The notes: generated by a model not told the origin, from the sequence alone. A DNA stretch of 64,000 bases from Myxococcales bacterium (GCA_016794505.1 JAEUJZ010000093.1:62001-126000); one strand, 5' to 3'. Positions 27,263-37,419 are shown, counted from the stretch's first letter. Made by a program: numbers and translations.

Positions 27263-30200
27263 ATGTCGCTGCTGCGCCCAGGAAGCCTATTCGCGAGTCG
27301 TTTCGAGATTGATCGGGTCGCAGGCGCTGGTGGCATGGGCACGGTCTATCGAGCACGCGACCGCCTGTCCGGTGACTTCGTTGCGTTGAAGCTTCTGCAT
27401 ACTCAAGGAGCCAGTGCTCCTGATGTCGACCGATTCCTTCGCGAAGCCGACATACTCGCCAACCTGCGGCACTCTGGCATCGTTGCGCACATCGCACATG
27501 GACGGACCGCGGAAGGCGAGTGCTATCTGGCGATGGAGTGGCTGGATGGCGAAGATCTGGCTCATCGCCTGTTGCGCGGCCCGCTGTCCTTGGCAGACGC
27601 CGTGCTGCTGTTGCGCACGATCGCCCAGACGATGTCGATCGTGCATGAACAGGGCATCGTTCATCGCGATCTGAAGCCCCGCAATCTGTTTCTGCCCAAC
27701 GGTGATCTCGGCCGCTTGAAGGTCCTCGATTTTGGCATCGCGCGCCGCACAGTCACCGTGCATTCGATGACCGGGACCGGTCGCTTGATCGGAACGCCTG
27801 CCTATATGGCCCCTGAGCAAGTGGCGGGCAAAAAACTCATCACTGCGGCGGCGGATATTTTCTCGCTCGGCTGCATCTTCTATGAGTGCTTGACTGGCGA
27901 GCCACCCTTTGATGGCGAACAGATCTATGCGCTGTTGGTCTGCATTCTTTTTGAAGACGCGCGACCCATCACCGCCAAGCGCCCCGACGTTCCGCCAGCG
28001 GTAAACGAGCTGATCCAGCACATGCTGATGAAGGATCCAACGCGTCGGCTGGCGAATGCACGTCTGCTACTAAACGAGCTTGCCAAGCTGCGGCTAAGCA
28101 TCGTCGAGCCTATTCCCGATCTCGCCGAGCTGCGACGCAAAATTCCTGGCTTTGCCGAGAAAGAACAAGCTCTGCTCAGCCTGGTGATTGCCACGCCACA
28201 TGACGTGGCTCCGGTTTCTGCTTCACAAGTGGCTGACAACACAAGCACCGATCGAAACCAAGCGCTGCTGAACATGCTGGCTGGGCTGGGCGTTCATGCC
28301 GAAGTGCTCATGAATGGGTCTTTGGTGGCCAGTGTTCCGCATGCAGCGACGGCCAATGATCAAGCAGCGCGGGCTGCCCGCGTCGCCTTGCTGATCAAAG
28401 AAGCCTGGCCGACGGCCGAAGTCGTGGTGGCCACAGGGCGCGGCACAGCCCATGGAACGACGACGCTGGGTGAAGTGGCGGAGCGAGCGGCTCGCTTGCT
28501 GCGACGACGCGCCGATCCGGCCCGCGCTCTTGCATCCAAGGCGGCCTCTGGTGTCTGGGTGGATGAGCTGAGTGCGCGACTCTTAGGCGACCGCTTCGTG
28601 CTGCAGTTTGGACCGCAAGATGTCCTGCTTCTGGGACAAGCCCGAGAGGAAGACACGGGACGACCGCTGCTGGGAAAACCAACCTCGTGTGTCGGCCGCG
28701 ATGCAGAGCTCGCGATGCTTGAGACACAGCTCAGCGCGTGCATCGAAGAGTCTGAGCCGCTGGGAGTGGTCTTGACCGCGCCTCCGGGTGTTGGCAAGTC
28801 TCGCCTGCGTCACGAATTCTTGCGACGACTCGAAAAGCAGAAGCTAGGCATCACGATTCTCAAGGGGCGCGGCGACATGATGAGTGCCGGTGCGCCCTTC
28901 GGTGTGTTGTCAAATGCAGTGCGTCAGCTCTGTCAGATCAATGGCAGCGAAGCGCTGGTGGAACAGCGCAGCCTGTTGCGGCAGCGCATCCTGCTGAAGG
29001 TTCGCCGTGATCTACCGACCCACGATCGCATGCTGCGCTTCATGGGTGAGCTCTGCGGCATCGCGTTTGATGATTCCGATCTTCCTGAGCTGCAAGCGGC
29101 GCGTCAGGATCCGAAGATCATGCGCGAGAGCATCCATCGCGCATTTCTTGACTGGCTCTCCATCGAGTGCCAGAGCGCTCCGGTCTTGTTTGTGTTCGAC
29201 GATCTGCAGTGGGGTGATGCACTGAGCATCTCGCTGACCCATGAAGCGCTGCTCGCCAATCGCGGCTCGCCACTTTGCGTGTTGGCGCTGGCGCGGCCCG
29301 AGATCTACGACGTGTTTCCCGATCTTTGGGAAGGACAGAACGTCCAACGTGTCGCGCTCAAGGGGCTCGGTCGCAAAGCCAGTGAACGGCTGATTCATCA
29401 GGTCTTGGGAGCGACGGTCGCACCCAGCGTCGTAGCGCGTATTGTCGATCAGTCGTCGGGCAATGCGCTGTACCTGGAAGAGCTGATCCGTGCCGCCGCC
29501 GAAGGCAAGCTGGAGGAGCAGCCCGAGACGGTGGTCGCGATGCTGCAGTCTCGCGTCGGACAGTTCGAAGCAGGGCCACGTCACGCACTCTTGGCTGCAT
29601 CGATCTACGGTGAGTCGTTCTGGCGCGGCGGCGTGGCTTCCGTGCTCGGGATGGCTCACCCGACGACAGAACTCGACGCCTGGCTGCTTGCCTTGGTGCG
29701 ACTTGAGACCATCGAGCCGACGCCCGCCAGCCGACTTGCCAACGAAAAAGAGTATCGCTTCCGGCACGCACTGCTGCGCGATGCCGCCTATGCGCTGCTA
29801 TCCGAACCGGATCGCGCGTTGGGACATCGCTTGGCCAGTCAATACCTTGAACAGCAAGGCGAGACCGACGCCATGCTGCTTGCCGAGCATGCTCAGCGCG
29901 GCGGCGACGTCGAGCGAGCAGCGACGCTGTTTGCACGTGCGGCCGAGCAGTCCTTCGAGCGCCAGGACCTGCATGGCGTTCTCAAGCGCAGCGAACGAGG
30001 ACTCAGCTGCGGCGCAACGCTGAGCACGCTTGGACAGCTGCGAGCGCTGCAGTCCGCGGCCTATATGTGGGGCGAGGACTGGGCACGAGCGTACGAAGTC
30101 GGAATGGAGTCGCTCAGTCACTTGGAACACGGCAGCCCGCGCTGGCTGCGCACGCTGTCGTACCTGTTTGTCATCGCCGGCAACTTGGTGGATGGCGAGC

Positions 30201-31207
30201 CCCTGCAAAAGCTCTTTGGCCTGTTCGCCACCGTCGATCCTGCCAGCAGCGATCCGGCGGCCTACATCCAGGCAGCGGGCTTCGTCACCGTGATCTTCAG
30301 CTACGTCGGGCTGCGTCTGATGGCCGAGCCTCTCTTGCGCTCGATTCAGCAGCTGGGCCAGAGCCTGCCTGCCACCGATATCCTGTCGCGCAGCACGCTT
30401 CTTTGGGCCGAGAGTTCGTTTCACTATTACTTGGAACCGACGGGCTATCGAGCGTTGGCCGCAGCGCGGGAGGCGACCCAGATCTTGCGCAACACAGAAG
30501 CTCTGCGTCAGCTGTGTACGACACAGGTTGCGCTGGGCTTGGCACAAGCTCGCATGGGCGACTTGCAGGCCGGTGTTCAGACGCTGCGCGACAACCTGCT
30601 GTTGGCGCAGCGGCTGCGTGAGCCGTTCAATATCTCGATGACAGAGCTGTACCTGGCCCAGTGTCTAGCCCAGCTACCAGACCGCCTCGCGGAAGCCGAA
30701 GACATCGCCACGCACACGCTCTGCACCGATCCCAATGCGCGCCCCGCGGTGATTGGCGCAGGCAACTGGATCCATGCGATGAACCATGCAGCACACGGAC
30801 GCATGACCGAAGCAGAAGCCAGCGCACGGACTGCAGACAAGGCTCTGGTGCCTCTGCCGGTTCATCGTGCGCAGGTCTTGGTTACGCTCGCGCAGATCCT
30901 GCTGCGGCAAGGACGGGCTGCAGAAGCCCGCGCAGTGGGCGATGAAACGCTACAGCTTCTCGATACCTGCGGGGGGATCGGAGTGGGTGACATCGCCGCT
31001 CGTGTCGTCGCTACCGAAGCGCACCTAGCCGAAGGTGACGAGGAAGGTGCGCGAGCCATTTTGCAGGAAGCCCTGCAGCGCTTGCGTCAAGGCACGCAAG
31101 AGATCCCAGACCTTGATTCGCGGACACGCTTTCTGCAAACGCTGCCCGAAAACGTACGAGCCAACGAGCTTGCAGCCACGCTCAACCTAGAGCTTGTGGT
31201 GGCGTAG
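27263..31207 (+). CDS. Ser/Thr kinase with AAA ATPase and TPR region (large signalling protein)
   Basis: A 1314-residue protein. Kinase domain at about 1-280: GGMGTVYRA, FVALKLL, HRDLKPRN, DFGIARR, APEQ. Residues about 300-450 resemble a degenerate class III nucleotide cyclase fold (TGRGTAHG...GEVAERAARLL, VDELSARLL), with no visible metal-binding Asp pair, so catalysis is unlikely. An AAA_16-type ATPase follows with Walker A PPGVGKS near 510 and Walker B VLFVFDDLQWGD. The C-terminal half is helical with TPR-like repeats. This kinase-ATPase-TPR layout is typical of large myxobacterial regulators that may link phosphorylation to nucleotide switching. The start is supported by GGAG ten bases upstream. 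It is soluble, with no membrane segments. Confidence 0.88.
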   Translation: MSLLRPGSLFASRFEIDRVAGAGGMGTVYRARDRLSGDFVALKLLHTQGASAPDVDRFLREADILANLRHSGIVAHIAHGRTAEGECYLAMEWLDGEDLAHRLLRGPLSLADAVLLLRTIAQTMSIVHEQGIVHRDLKPRNLFLPNGDLGRLKVLDFGIARRTVTVHSMTGTGRLIGTPAYMAPEQVAGKKLITAAADIFSLGCIFYECLTGEPPFDGEQIYALLVCILFEDARPITAKRPDVPPAVNELIQHMLMKDPTRRLANARLLLNELAKLRLSIVEPIPDLAELRRKIPGFAEKEQALLSLVIATPHDVAPVSASQVADNTSTDRNQALLNMLAGLGVHAEVLMNGSLVASVPHAATANDQAARAARVALLIKEAWPTAEVVVATGRGTAHGTTTLGEVAERAARLLRRRADPARALASKAASGVWVDELSARLLGDRFVLQFGPQDVLLLGQAREEDTGRPLLGKPTSCVGRDAELAMLETQLSACIEESEPLGVVLTAPPGVGKSRLRHEFLRRLEKQKLGITILKGRGDMMSAGAPFGVLSNAVRQLCQINGSEALVEQRSLLRQRILLKVRRDLPTHDRMLRFMGELCGIAFDDSDLPELQAARQDPKIMRESIHRAFLDWLSIECQSAPVLFVFDDLQWGDALSISLTHEALLANRGSPLCVLALARPEIYDVFPDLWEGQNVQRVALKGLGRKASERLIHQVLGATVAPSVVARIVDQSSGNALYLEELIRAAAEGKLEEQPETVVAMLQSRVGQFEAGPRHALLAASIYGESFWRGGVASVLGMAHPTTELDAWLLALVRLETIEPTPASRLANEKEYRFRHALLRDAAYALLSEPDRALGHRLASQYLEQQGETDAMLLAEHAQRGGDVERAATLFARAAEQSFERQDLHGVLKRSERGLSCGATLSTLGQLRALQSAAYMWGEDWARAYEVGMESLSHLEHGSPRWLRTLSYLFVIAGNLVDGEPLQKLFGLFATVDPASSDPAAYIQAAGFVTVIFSYVGLRLMAEPLLRSIQQLGQSLPATDILSRSTLLWAESSFHYYLEPTGYRALAAAREATQILRNTEALRQLCTTQVALGLAQARMGDLQAGVQTLRDNLLLAQRLREPFNISMTELYLAQCLAQLPDRLAEAEDIATHTLCTDPNARPAVIGAGNWIHAMNHAAHGRMTEAEASARTADKALVPLPVHRAQVLVTLAQILLRQGRAAEARAVGDETLQLLDTCGGIGVGDIAARVVATEAHLAEGDEEGARAILQEALQRLRQGTQEIPDLDSRTRFLQTLPENVRANELAATLNLELVVA

Positions 31208-31246
31208 ACGCGCGCGGCTACACACTCGCCAGCACGGTGCATTCAG

Positions 31247-31862
31247 CTAGCGCAGCGATTGAAAGTCCAGCTTCAGCTTGGATACGACGGCGAGCCGCTT
31301 GCCGGTGCGCACCATCGGGATGTTGTCGACAAACTCGACGTTGATGCGCATTGCCGAACCCAAGTATCGCTTCCGGATGCCCATGACCTGTTGCAGCGTC
31401 TCATCGGTGTAGCGCTCGCTTTTGACGATTTTTCAGGTGATGGAATCGCACGTCTCTTGCACGAACTGGTCATGGCGAAACGCGAATGAATGGAAACCAA
31501 TCGTTACGGAGATCGGGGATGACGATCTCGCCCACCTCACCGGGCTGCGCCGGCCGCCCATCTTTGAGGATCTCGACGATATAGCCTTCGGCGACGACGT
31601 GATGCCCTGGATGCGCCTCGCACTCATAGGCACTTCCTGAAAACTCGCGCGAGCCGGACTTGTCGAAAACCCGGCAGCCAAACGCCTCGGCCCGTACGGC
31701 CTGTGCCACACCTGCCCCAGAGTCAGCGCCCGGCAAGAAGTTGCCCACGCGGAAGACCTCGCCCATGCGACGCACAAGCTCGGGCAGGTTGGCAGACTCG
31801 TTGAGGCACGGAACCTTTGCTTTTCTACGCATCGCTGGCGTCCCACCGCGCATAGACGCCAA
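31247..31862 (-). pseudogene. PaaK-like AMP-forming ligase remnant
   Basis: The frame includes EAFGCRVFDKSGSREFSG, HPGHHVVAEGYIVEILKDG and PGEVGEIVIPDLRN, then FPFIR, all in the order seen in phenylacetate-CoA-ligase-like enzymes. About 100 residues that should follow FPFIR are missing. The C-terminal part resumes in another frame: FVQETCDSIT, a stop, then IVKSERYTDETLQQVMG and VEFVDNIPMVRTGK, ending at a stop at 31247. The N-terminal half (about 200 residues including the ATP-binding loop) is also absent. It is therefore a decayed gene, not functional. Such ligases sit in natural-product and exopolysaccharide clusters, so it may once have belonged to this region. Exact 5' limit is uncertain. 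Confidence 0.75.
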
Positions 31863-32039
31863 TCACTCGCAGTATCTTGGTTAGCTCTGTCGAATGAAAC
31901 TCCATTGCTGGCAATCCAAGCAGCTTCGATGCACGAATGATATCTGGATGACGAGTTAGGGCACCGACTACGTTCTGACTAAATTGTTGCATAATCACAT
32001 TGGCGCCATCTCCGCGTAGTTCTTTCCCGGAAAACATGT

Positions 32040-32330
32040 GCCGTAAAACGATCGATTAAGAGTCCTCTTTAATGATGCATTGCAAAATTGATGAAATATT
32101 TATCGAATTCAATAAAAACAGCAACAGCATACTCGGAGCTCTCTGAATGATTCATTGTTCTTCGGACTTTGGATTGCTGTTAATAATAAACAAAAGCTGC
32201 TGAAATAATAATCTGTACATCTGGAATGACCGGGGGTTTATCGCAGACCAATAATCTTGTACTGGCAAGCGATATCATTGTATTTTGATTTGCAATAAAT
32301 CGACAATCGCAGCGCGGCCAATGCCAATAT
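32040..32330. other. AT-rich island without a gene
   Basis: About 290 bases of clearly lower GC than the flanks, with runs such as AATAATAAACAAA. No reading frame here looks like a protein. With the ligase remnant on one side and a chimeric kinase on the other, it looks like a scar of foreign DNA or a deletion boundary. Bases 31863-32039, between the remnant and the island, also hold nothing recognisable. Confidence 0.6.
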
Positions 32331-32393
32331 TTTGCCATCAAATCAACCTCAGCAGAAGCCGGGTGCGGATATTGCGTTAAGTGAGGTCTGGGT

Positions 32394-33152
32394 TCAGGGC
32401 AGACCTCGGACCACCACTCGGTTGTTATTCCAGTCCGCGACGATGAGCTGATCGGCTGCGATGGCCAGATCAACCGGCCCGGATAGCCTCTCGATCGGGC
32501 TTAGCTCCTGGTTGTTTGGCTGCGTGGCGAGGAAGTCGGTCTGGCCAAGGACACCGTCGGCGGGTGCACCATTTTGGCTGGGGATCTGGTTCCAATACAG
32601 GATCCGATTTAGCTCGAACGTAGCGACATACAGCCGCACGTTGCGGACCGCCAGCCCATCCGGGCTGAGGAGTCGCGTCCGATCCGGGCGTGTATACACG
32701 CTGGAGAAGTCGCGGTGGACGATGCGCTTCTTGTGCGTAACCGACAGGGCCGAGGCAAGCTGGCGCAAGATGTGGATCGCGCTTCTGCCAAGGTAGCTCC
32801 GCTCGTGGCGCTGACGCAGCGACTCGCCATCGAGGTACTCCATGACGATGAAGGCTTGGCCATCGACGCTCTTGCCATGGTCATAGATGGTCACCAGGCT
32901 CGGGTGGCTGACCATGCTGACTGCCTTGGCTTCGACGAAGAAGCGACTGTTCGACTCCGGACTGCTAAGTAGCTCGGGCCTGAGCACCTTGACGGCGGCG
33001 CGGCGACCGAGCTCGGCATGTACGGCCTCGTACACTGCGCCCATGCCGCCTTCGGCAATCTTGCGCACGATGCGATAGGCGCCCAGCGTGCGGCCGATCA
33101 TCTCATCGAGCCTCGTGTCCTGCGGCGATGGGCTGTCCACGTCAGTCATCAT
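32394..33152 (-). CDS. In-frame chimera: truncated Ser/Thr kinase joined to an NHL-type tail
   Basis: A 252-residue open frame. Residues about 20-150 are a good kinase N-lobe and early C-lobe (EGGMGAVYEA, AAVKVL, VMEYLDGE) up to IVHRD. The sequence then changes abruptly to SSVYTRPDRTRLLSPDGLA and continues with NRILYWNQIPSQNG, GVLGQTDFLATQPNNQ and ADWNNNRVVVRG, an NHL/beta-propeller type of sequence. The catalytic Asn, the DFG and the rest of the kinase are missing, so it cannot be an active kinase; the propeller is also cut short. It is probably a recombination product, perhaps a pseudogene, although no stop interrupts it. The junction lies near base 32700. Confidence 0.7.
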   Translation of the reverse strand: MMTDVDSPSPQDTRLDEMIGRTLGAYRIVRKIAEGGMGAVYEAVHAELGRRAAVKVLRPELLSSPESNSRFFVEAKAVSMVSHPSLVTIYDHGKSVDGQAFIVMEYLDGESLRQRHERSYLGRSAIHILRQLASALSVTHKKRIVHRDFSSVYTRPDRTRLLSPDGLAVRNVRLYVATFELNRILYWNQIPSQNGAPADGVLGQTDFLATQPNNQELSPIERLSGPVDLAIAADQLIVADWNNNRVVVRGLP

Positions 33153-33605
33153 TTCCGTGAATCACCGGCAGAGCTCGGGCAAGGACAGGAAGGCAGCCTC
33201 AGCCTGACTTCTGCGCCGCCAGGGCGACCGACATCAACCGATGAGCGACGTCGGCTCCCAGCTCCGCAGAGGAATGGGCGGAGGCCCCGTGGCGGAAGCG
33301 CAGCTGACAGAGGCCGCATCCTGGCGATCGTAGTAGGGCGCGCTCGCCGAAGGCAAGGCGCTCGCACAAGCCACTGCAGAAACGGCCAAATCCGGAGGGC
33401 GGTCCACGCACTGCGGCGTGCAGTCGCCGCAGCTGCGAGCTGGAGTTTGTTCCTGATCGGTCCGGCGATCCGCGGTCCGGCGATGTGCATACGCAGCGCC
33501 GCTTTCCCGCGCGCTTCATGGAGGCCGGATTCCTGGGGCGCGTGCCCGAGGGCTGCCGACTGAATGCCGACCGTTCCGTTTTCGGGCTCATAGTATGATG
33601 AACCG
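33153..33605. other. Gene-poor spacer of about 450 bases
   Basis: GC-rich sequence between the divergent chimera and the second kinase-AAA-TPR gene. Open frames exist on both strands but none has recognisable family features or a ribosome site. It must contain the promoters of both flanking genes; I could not pick them out. Confidence 0.4.
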
Positions 33606-36600
33606 GTGAGTACCTCTGTCGGTGAGTTTCGTGGCACCGCGCGCTTTGAGACACTGGGGAGGCTCGGCCAGGGCGGCATGGGTACCGTCTACGCCGCCTT
33701 CGATCGAGAGCGCGGACTCAAGATCGCGGTCAAGAGCCTGACCGCCTCGTTGCAGACGATGGACGCCGAGCGGCTGCGGATGTTCAAGCAGGAATTCCGC
33801 GCCGTGCAGGACCTGCAGCATCCGAACCTCGTACAGCTCGGCGAGCTGTTTGAAGAGGAAGGCCACTGGTTCTTCACCATGGAGTTGGTCGAGGGCATCG
33901 ACTTCCTGTCCTTTGTCCGCACAGCCCCGGCCGAGCCGGCCGAGGAGGTCACTAGCGACGTCGATGTTTCCGAACACTCGCCGCGTACCGGCGGAGCGAC
34001 CGCGATGCTGCCGCGCACGACGATCGCAGCTTCCGCGAAGTTCAATGAAATGCGGCTGCGCAGTGCGCTCGCCCAGCTGACGCACGGCCTGCGCACCCTG
34101 CACCGGCATGGGAAAGTGCACCGCGACATCAAGCCGTCCAACCTGATGGTGACTGAGGCCGGACGGCTGGTCATCCTGGACTTTGGCATCGCCTCGGATC
34201 TGAAACAGAACGAAGAATGGGCGGAGTCACGCACGATCGGAACGATTCAGTACATGGCGCCGGAGCAGGCCGCAGGTCAGGCGGTATCCCCGGCTGCGGA
34301 CTGGTACAGCGTCGGCGTTGTGCTGTACCAGGTACTAACCGGACAGCTCCCCTTTAGCGGAACCGGGGAAGAGATCCTGGCCGCCATCCAGCATCGGGAG
34401 CCGACCCCGGTACACGAGCTCGTTCCTTCGGTTCCTTACGATCTCGCCCGCCTATGCACGGATCTTCTAAGTCGCGATCCGTCCGTCCGACCGACCCCAG
34501 AGCAGATCCTCGATCGGCTGCAGGTCTACGCCGGGTCGGTGCCCGCGGTGTACCACGCGCCGTCTGAGGAGCTATTCATCGGCCGGCAGGAAGAGATTTC
34601 GGCCCTGCGGCAGGCCTTCGCCGATACCCGCAAAGGCCAGGGCGTGACCCTGCTCTTGTCCGGCGAGTCGGGAGTCGGCAAGAGCTTCCTGGTTCGCCAC
34701 TTTCTGCGCGAGATCGGACACCGCCATCGCGGCGCCGTCGTGCTAAGTGGCCGCTGCTATGAGCGCGAGTCCGTCCCGTACAAGGCGATAGATGCGGCGA
34801 TCGATCGGCTTGGCCTGTACCTGCAGCACCTGCCGGAGTCAGAGAGCGAGTCGCTCTGGCCGACGCACTTCGGACTTCTGGCCAAGCTCTTCCCAGTGCT
34901 TGAGCCACTGCTGCAGCAGAGCGACGGTCGCGCCGTCCACATTCCAGAACCGGCGCAGATGCGACGCTATGCCTTCATGGCGCTGCGCGAGCTTTTCTGG
35001 CGCATGGCGCGCCGGGCACCGCTGGTCTTAGTCATCGACGATCTGCAGTGGGCGGATGCCGACAGCTTCGTCCTGCTCACTGAGCTCCTGCGGCCGCCCG
35101 AGCCGCCGCCGCTCCTGCTTTTGGCCACCGTGCGCACGGGCCGGACCGATGACTTGGGCGGCAGCCGCCCGCAGCCGCAGGCCCTGCCGGGTGAGGTGCG
35201 TCGGCTCCACATCCGCAAGCTGCCGGACGCCGACGCCCGCGCGCTGGTGCTGCACCTCTTGGGCAGCGCCGACACGGGGGCTGAGCGCTTGGCTGACCAG
35301 ATCGCCCGTGAGGCGCAGGGGCATCCGCTGTTCATCGATGAGCTGGTGCGTGTGCGCCGCCAGCATCACGGTCCCACTGTGGCCGCGGAAGCGGCGCCTC
35401 TACGCCTAGACGATGCCCTGTGGCAGCGCGCGCAGCAGATGGACAGCAGCACTCGCAAGCTGCTGGAGGTGATTGCGCTCGCAGGCGTGCCGATTGCGCA
35501 GGAGACGGCCCTGCTGGCGGCGGCCGCCGAGCCGGCCCACTTTGACGCGCAGCTTGCCGAGCTGCGGGCGGCGCGGCTGATTCGTTCCAACGGTGCCCGG
35601 CGCTCCGACACCATCGAGCCCTACCATGACCGCGTCCGCGAGTCGGTGCAGGCCCACCTAAGCGAGCAGGCGCAGAAGATCTGGCATGGACGGCTGGCGC
35701 TCGCGTTAGAGACGCTGGGTACGGACGACCCGGAGGCCCTGGTTATCCACTGGCAGGGCGCCGGGCATCCCGAGCGCTCTGCCGCCTACGCCATCAAAGC
35801 CGCCGAGCAGGCCTCCGCGGCTCTGGCCTTCGAGCGCGCGGCCCGGCTGTACCGACAGGCGCTGGAGATCGGTGCGGCGACCGGAGCGCGGCTGCGAGAG
35901 CTGCTAATCCAGCTGGCGGAAGCGCTACACAACGCGGACCGTGGCTGGGAGGCGGCGCAGATCTTTCTGCAAGCCGCCCAGGATGCCCCCGTCCAGCAAG
36001 CCAGCGTGCTGCGTCGCCGCGCCGCCGAGCAGCTCCTCCGCAGTGGCCACCACGAAGAGGGTGTGGCGGCGATGCGTCAGGCGCTACACGACCTGGGACT
36101 GGGGATGCCCACGTCCATGCCCGAGATCATCGGCTCGCTGGCCATGCACCGCACCTGGCTCAGCCTTCGTGGCCTCAACTTTGCGCCGCGGCCCGAGAGC
36201 GAAATCGACAGCACCGAGCTGGCTCGTATCGACGCGCTGCTCGCCTGCGGCAACACCTTTGGCGTGGTCGATCCGCTGCGCGGCATGGAGTTCGCATCCC
36301 GCCAGGCGCTGTACGCGCTGCGAGCCGGCGAGCCTTCGCGAGTCATCTTTGCGCTCTTGGTCAACGCCACCGGACTCGCGGTCGGCGGCGGGAAAGACGC
36401 ATGGGAGCGCTCAGAGCTCATGATGGACCGAGCCCGCGAGCTGCTGCGGCAAACAGACAAGCCCTATCCGCATGCCTTTCTGCTGAACATGGATGGAATC
36501 CGTCACCTGACGGTTGGCAACTTTCGCGCGGGCCTGCAGCTCCTCGACCAAGCCGAGAAGCTTTACCGCGAGCGGTGCATCGGCGTCGGCTGGGATCTGG

Positions 36601-37379
36601 CCACCCTGCGCATCCAGTGCGCAGACGCCGCTTACTTCTTGGGCGATCTGCAGCGCATGACGCGTGAGCTTGCGCAGGGCATGGAGGACGGGGAGCGGCG
36701 CGGCGATCTGTATCTGCAGACCTGCCTGGGCATCGCGACCAGTTCCTTTTTCGATCTGATGCGCGATGACCCAGAGGGCTGCCGGAAGGCCGTCATCAAG
36801 CACGTGCGCAACTGGCGCTACCCTGGGTTTAGTCACTATCACGTCATCGGGCTGTGGCGGACCGTGCACAGCTATCTTTACGAGCGGCTGGGCCACACCG
36901 CCTATCGCCAGCTGCACGATGAGACGCCCAAGGCCGGCAAGGTGCTGGTGCGACTGGTGCCCAGCCTGCGCATCCAGGACACCGACTTGCGGGCCCGCTG
37001 CGCCATCGCCGCTGCGCAGCAGGACCCGCGCCGCCGCACTGAGCTTCTGCGCGAGGCCGAGCGCCACGCTCAGGCTCTGGACAAAGAACAAGCCACGTGG
37101 GCGGAGGGCCTTGGCTCCGTGGTACGCGCAGGCGCAGCAGCGGTCCGTGGCGCGGCGCACAAGGACGAGACGCTACGCGCGCTCGCGCACGCCGAACAGC
37201 GGCTTAGGGCCGGCGATCGGCTGCTGCATACCCAGGCCGTACGCTACCGCCGCGGCCAGCTACTTGGCGGAGCGCAAGGGCAGGCACTGCTTTCGGAGAG
37301 CCAAGCGTGGATGCGGCAGCAGGGCATCGTCAATCCGCCGCGCATGGTCGCGATGCTGGTTCCCGGCTTTCCCGACTGA
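33606..37379 (+). CDS. Second Ser/Thr kinase with AAA ATPase and TPR-like region
   Basis: A 1257-residue protein with the same general layout as the 1314-residue one. Kinase domain about 10-310: GQGGMGTVYAA, IAVKSL, HRDIKPSN near 172, DFGIASD, APEQ. There is an acidic, Thr-rich insert of about 50 residues in the kinase (EEVTSDVDVSEHSPRTGG). The ATPase has Walker A ESGVGKS near 355 and Walker B LVLVIDDLQWAD near 478. The rest is helical and TPR-like to the end. The cyclase-like segment of the other protein is absent. The GTG at 33606 is the only good start near the kinase domain, but no clear Shine-Dalgarno sequence is present. Confidence 0.87.
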   Translation: MSTSVGEFRGTARFETLGRLGQGGMGTVYAAFDRERGLKIAVKSLTASLQTMDAERLRMFKQEFRAVQDLQHPNLVQLGELFEEEGHWFFTMELVEGIDFLSFVRTAPAEPAEEVTSDVDVSEHSPRTGGATAMLPRTTIAASAKFNEMRLRSALAQLTHGLRTLHRHGKVHRDIKPSNLMVTEAGRLVILDFGIASDLKQNEEWAESRTIGTIQYMAPEQAAGQAVSPAADWYSVGVVLYQVLTGQLPFSGTGEEILAAIQHREPTPVHELVPSVPYDLARLCTDLLSRDPSVRPTPEQILDRLQVYAGSVPAVYHAPSEELFIGRQEEISALRQAFADTRKGQGVTLLLSGESGVGKSFLVRHFLREIGHRHRGAVVLSGRCYERESVPYKAIDAAIDRLGLYLQHLPESESESLWPTHFGLLAKLFPVLEPLLQQSDGRAVHIPEPAQMRRYAFMALRELFWRMARRAPLVLVIDDLQWADADSFVLLTELLRPPEPPPLLLLATVRTGRTDDLGGSRPQPQALPGEVRRLHIRKLPDADARALVLHLLGSADTGAERLADQIAREAQGHPLFIDELVRVRRQHHGPTVAAEAAPLRLDDALWQRAQQMDSSTRKLLEVIALAGVPIAQETALLAAAAEPAHFDAQLAELRAARLIRSNGARRSDTIEPYHDRVRESVQAHLSEQAQKIWHGRLALALETLGTDDPEALVIHWQGAGHPERSAAYAIKAAEQASAALAFERAARLYRQALEIGAATGARLRELLIQLAEALHNADRGWEAAQIFLQAAQDAPVQQASVLRRRAAEQLLRSGHHEEGVAAMRQALHDLGLGMPTSMPEIIGSLAMHRTWLSLRGLNFAPRPESEIDSTELARIDALLACGNTFGVVDPLRGMEFASRQALYALRAGEPSRVIFALLVNATGLAVGGGKDAWERSELMMDRARELLRQTDKPYPHAFLLNMDGIRHLTVGNFRAGLQLLDQAEKLYRERCIGVGWDLATLRIQCADAAYFLGDLQRMTRELAQGMEDGERRGDLYLQTCLGIATSSFFDLMRDDPEGCRKAVIKHVRNWRYPGFSHYHVIGLWRTVHSYLYERLGHTAYRQLHDETPKAGKVLVRLVPSLRIQDTDLRARCAIAAAQQDPRRRTELLREAERHAQALDKEQATWAEGLGSVVRAGAAAVRGAAHKDETLRALAHAEQRLRAGDRLLHTQAVRYRRGQLLGGAQGQALLSESQAWMRQQGIVNPPRMVAMLVPGFPD

Positions 37380-37419
37380 CTGCGCCGCACAGGGCTGAGC
37401 CGCCGAGCTTCCTACACGA

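Noticed and set aside
28170..28620. Active nucleotide cyclase domain in the 1314-residue protein
   Set aside because: The fold may be cyclase-like, but I could not find the metal-binding residues, so I annotate it only as degenerate.
33149..33679. 176-residue minus-strand open frame before the second kinase giant
   Set aside because: Low-complexity Arg/Ala/Pro composition, overlaps the real gene start and has no family features.
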